Positions 5,635 through 5,741 of a stretch of DNA of 5,741 nt are shown in pieces. A program made the position numbers and the translations under genes. Below the pieces are notes generated by a model. The model worked only from the letters and a program-made list of their open reading frames with translations, did not search any database and was not told where the DNA came from. The first letter of the stretch is position 1, and each line of letters opens with the position of its first letter. Source of the DNA: Dethiosulfatibacter sp. (lineage in GTDB: Bacteria; Bacillota; Clostridia; Tissierellales; Dethiosulfatibacteraceae). The stretch lies in NCBI GenBank assembly GCA_030591825.1, contig JAUVAG010000098.1, positions 1-5,741 of the forward strand, given 5' to 3'.

Positions 5635-5741
5635 TCAGCAACTCAAATCATAGACTACACATCCATCCTCCAATTTGATAAACCTGTCTGAATTCCGGTT
5701 GAAAAAGGATTTGTCATGGCTAATCAAGAGAATTCCCACCT
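5635..5741 (-). CDS. ECF/ABC transporter ATP-binding protein, 3' end only
   Basis: The frame is open from the right edge of the window to a TGA at 5637-5635 and gives 34 residues. It reads GILLISHDKSFFNRNSDR followed by FIKLEDGCVVYDLSC. The ILLISHD string is the H-loop strand of ABC ATPases, with the His that contacts ATP gamma-phosphate, and SDRFIKLEDG is the usual next strand. Its position directly before ecfT makes it the ATPase of the same ECF importer. It stops soon after this strand, without the C-terminal extension of many EcfA1/EcfA2 proteins (about 270-290 residues). It could be the second half of a fused double ATPase or a short EcfA; the window is too small to tell. Its stop lies just inside the DNA encoding the DPRxKL motif of ecfT, in another frame. 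Confidence 0.88.
   Translation of the reverse strand, partial: VGILLISHDKSFFNRNSDRFIKLEDGCVVYDLSC

Overview
The window looks like chromosomal DNA of a low-GC Gram-positive bacterium, most likely an anaerobic member of Clostridia or Tissierellia. The basis is AT-rich codon use, strong AGGAG-type ribosome binding sites, a SigI/RsgI sigma/anti-sigma pair and an energy-coupling factor (ECF) transporter module. This placement is an inference, because no marker gene fixes the species. I see no mobile element, phage gene, CRISPR array, tRNA or rRNA.

Left part (1-1837, + strand): the 3' end of an AI-2E family (PerM-like) membrane transporter gene, then a 189-bp intergenic region, then a complete radical SAM gene of the YtqA/YhcC (TIGR01212) type. 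The intergenic region is unusual. It has two exact DnaA boxes (TGTGGATAA) and several one- or two-mismatch relatives, all in the same orientation. It reads as a DnaA-box cluster that also carries TTGACA-like promoter elements.

Middle (1863-3728, + strand): sigI and rsgI, an alternative sigma factor and its membrane-bound anti-sigma factor. SigI follows the radical SAM gene closely and may share its transcript. A strong rho-independent terminator lies between sigI and rsgI, which is unexpected for a sigma/anti-sigma operon. RsgI has the usual plan: a cytoplasmic N-domain, one membrane helix, a middle domain with the Asn-Pro self-cleavage site, and an outer tail. The tail is a charged coiled-coil and low-complexity segment with no recognisable carbohydrate-binding module. 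A 21-bp hairpin with A and T tracts then ends transcription from both sides.

Right part (3783-5741, - strand): reading in the direction of transcription, the 3' end of an ECF/ABC ATPase gene, ecfT (transmembrane coupling subunit), a small kinase-like gene with a TTG start tightly coupled to ecfT, and a PPC/DUF296-domain gene with its own extended -10 promoter. The first three are probably one transcript. The start of ecfT is odd: the conserved DPRxKL motif of the family is encoded upstream of the first usable ATG, behind an in-frame TGA. The substrate of the transporter cannot be told, as no S component is in view.
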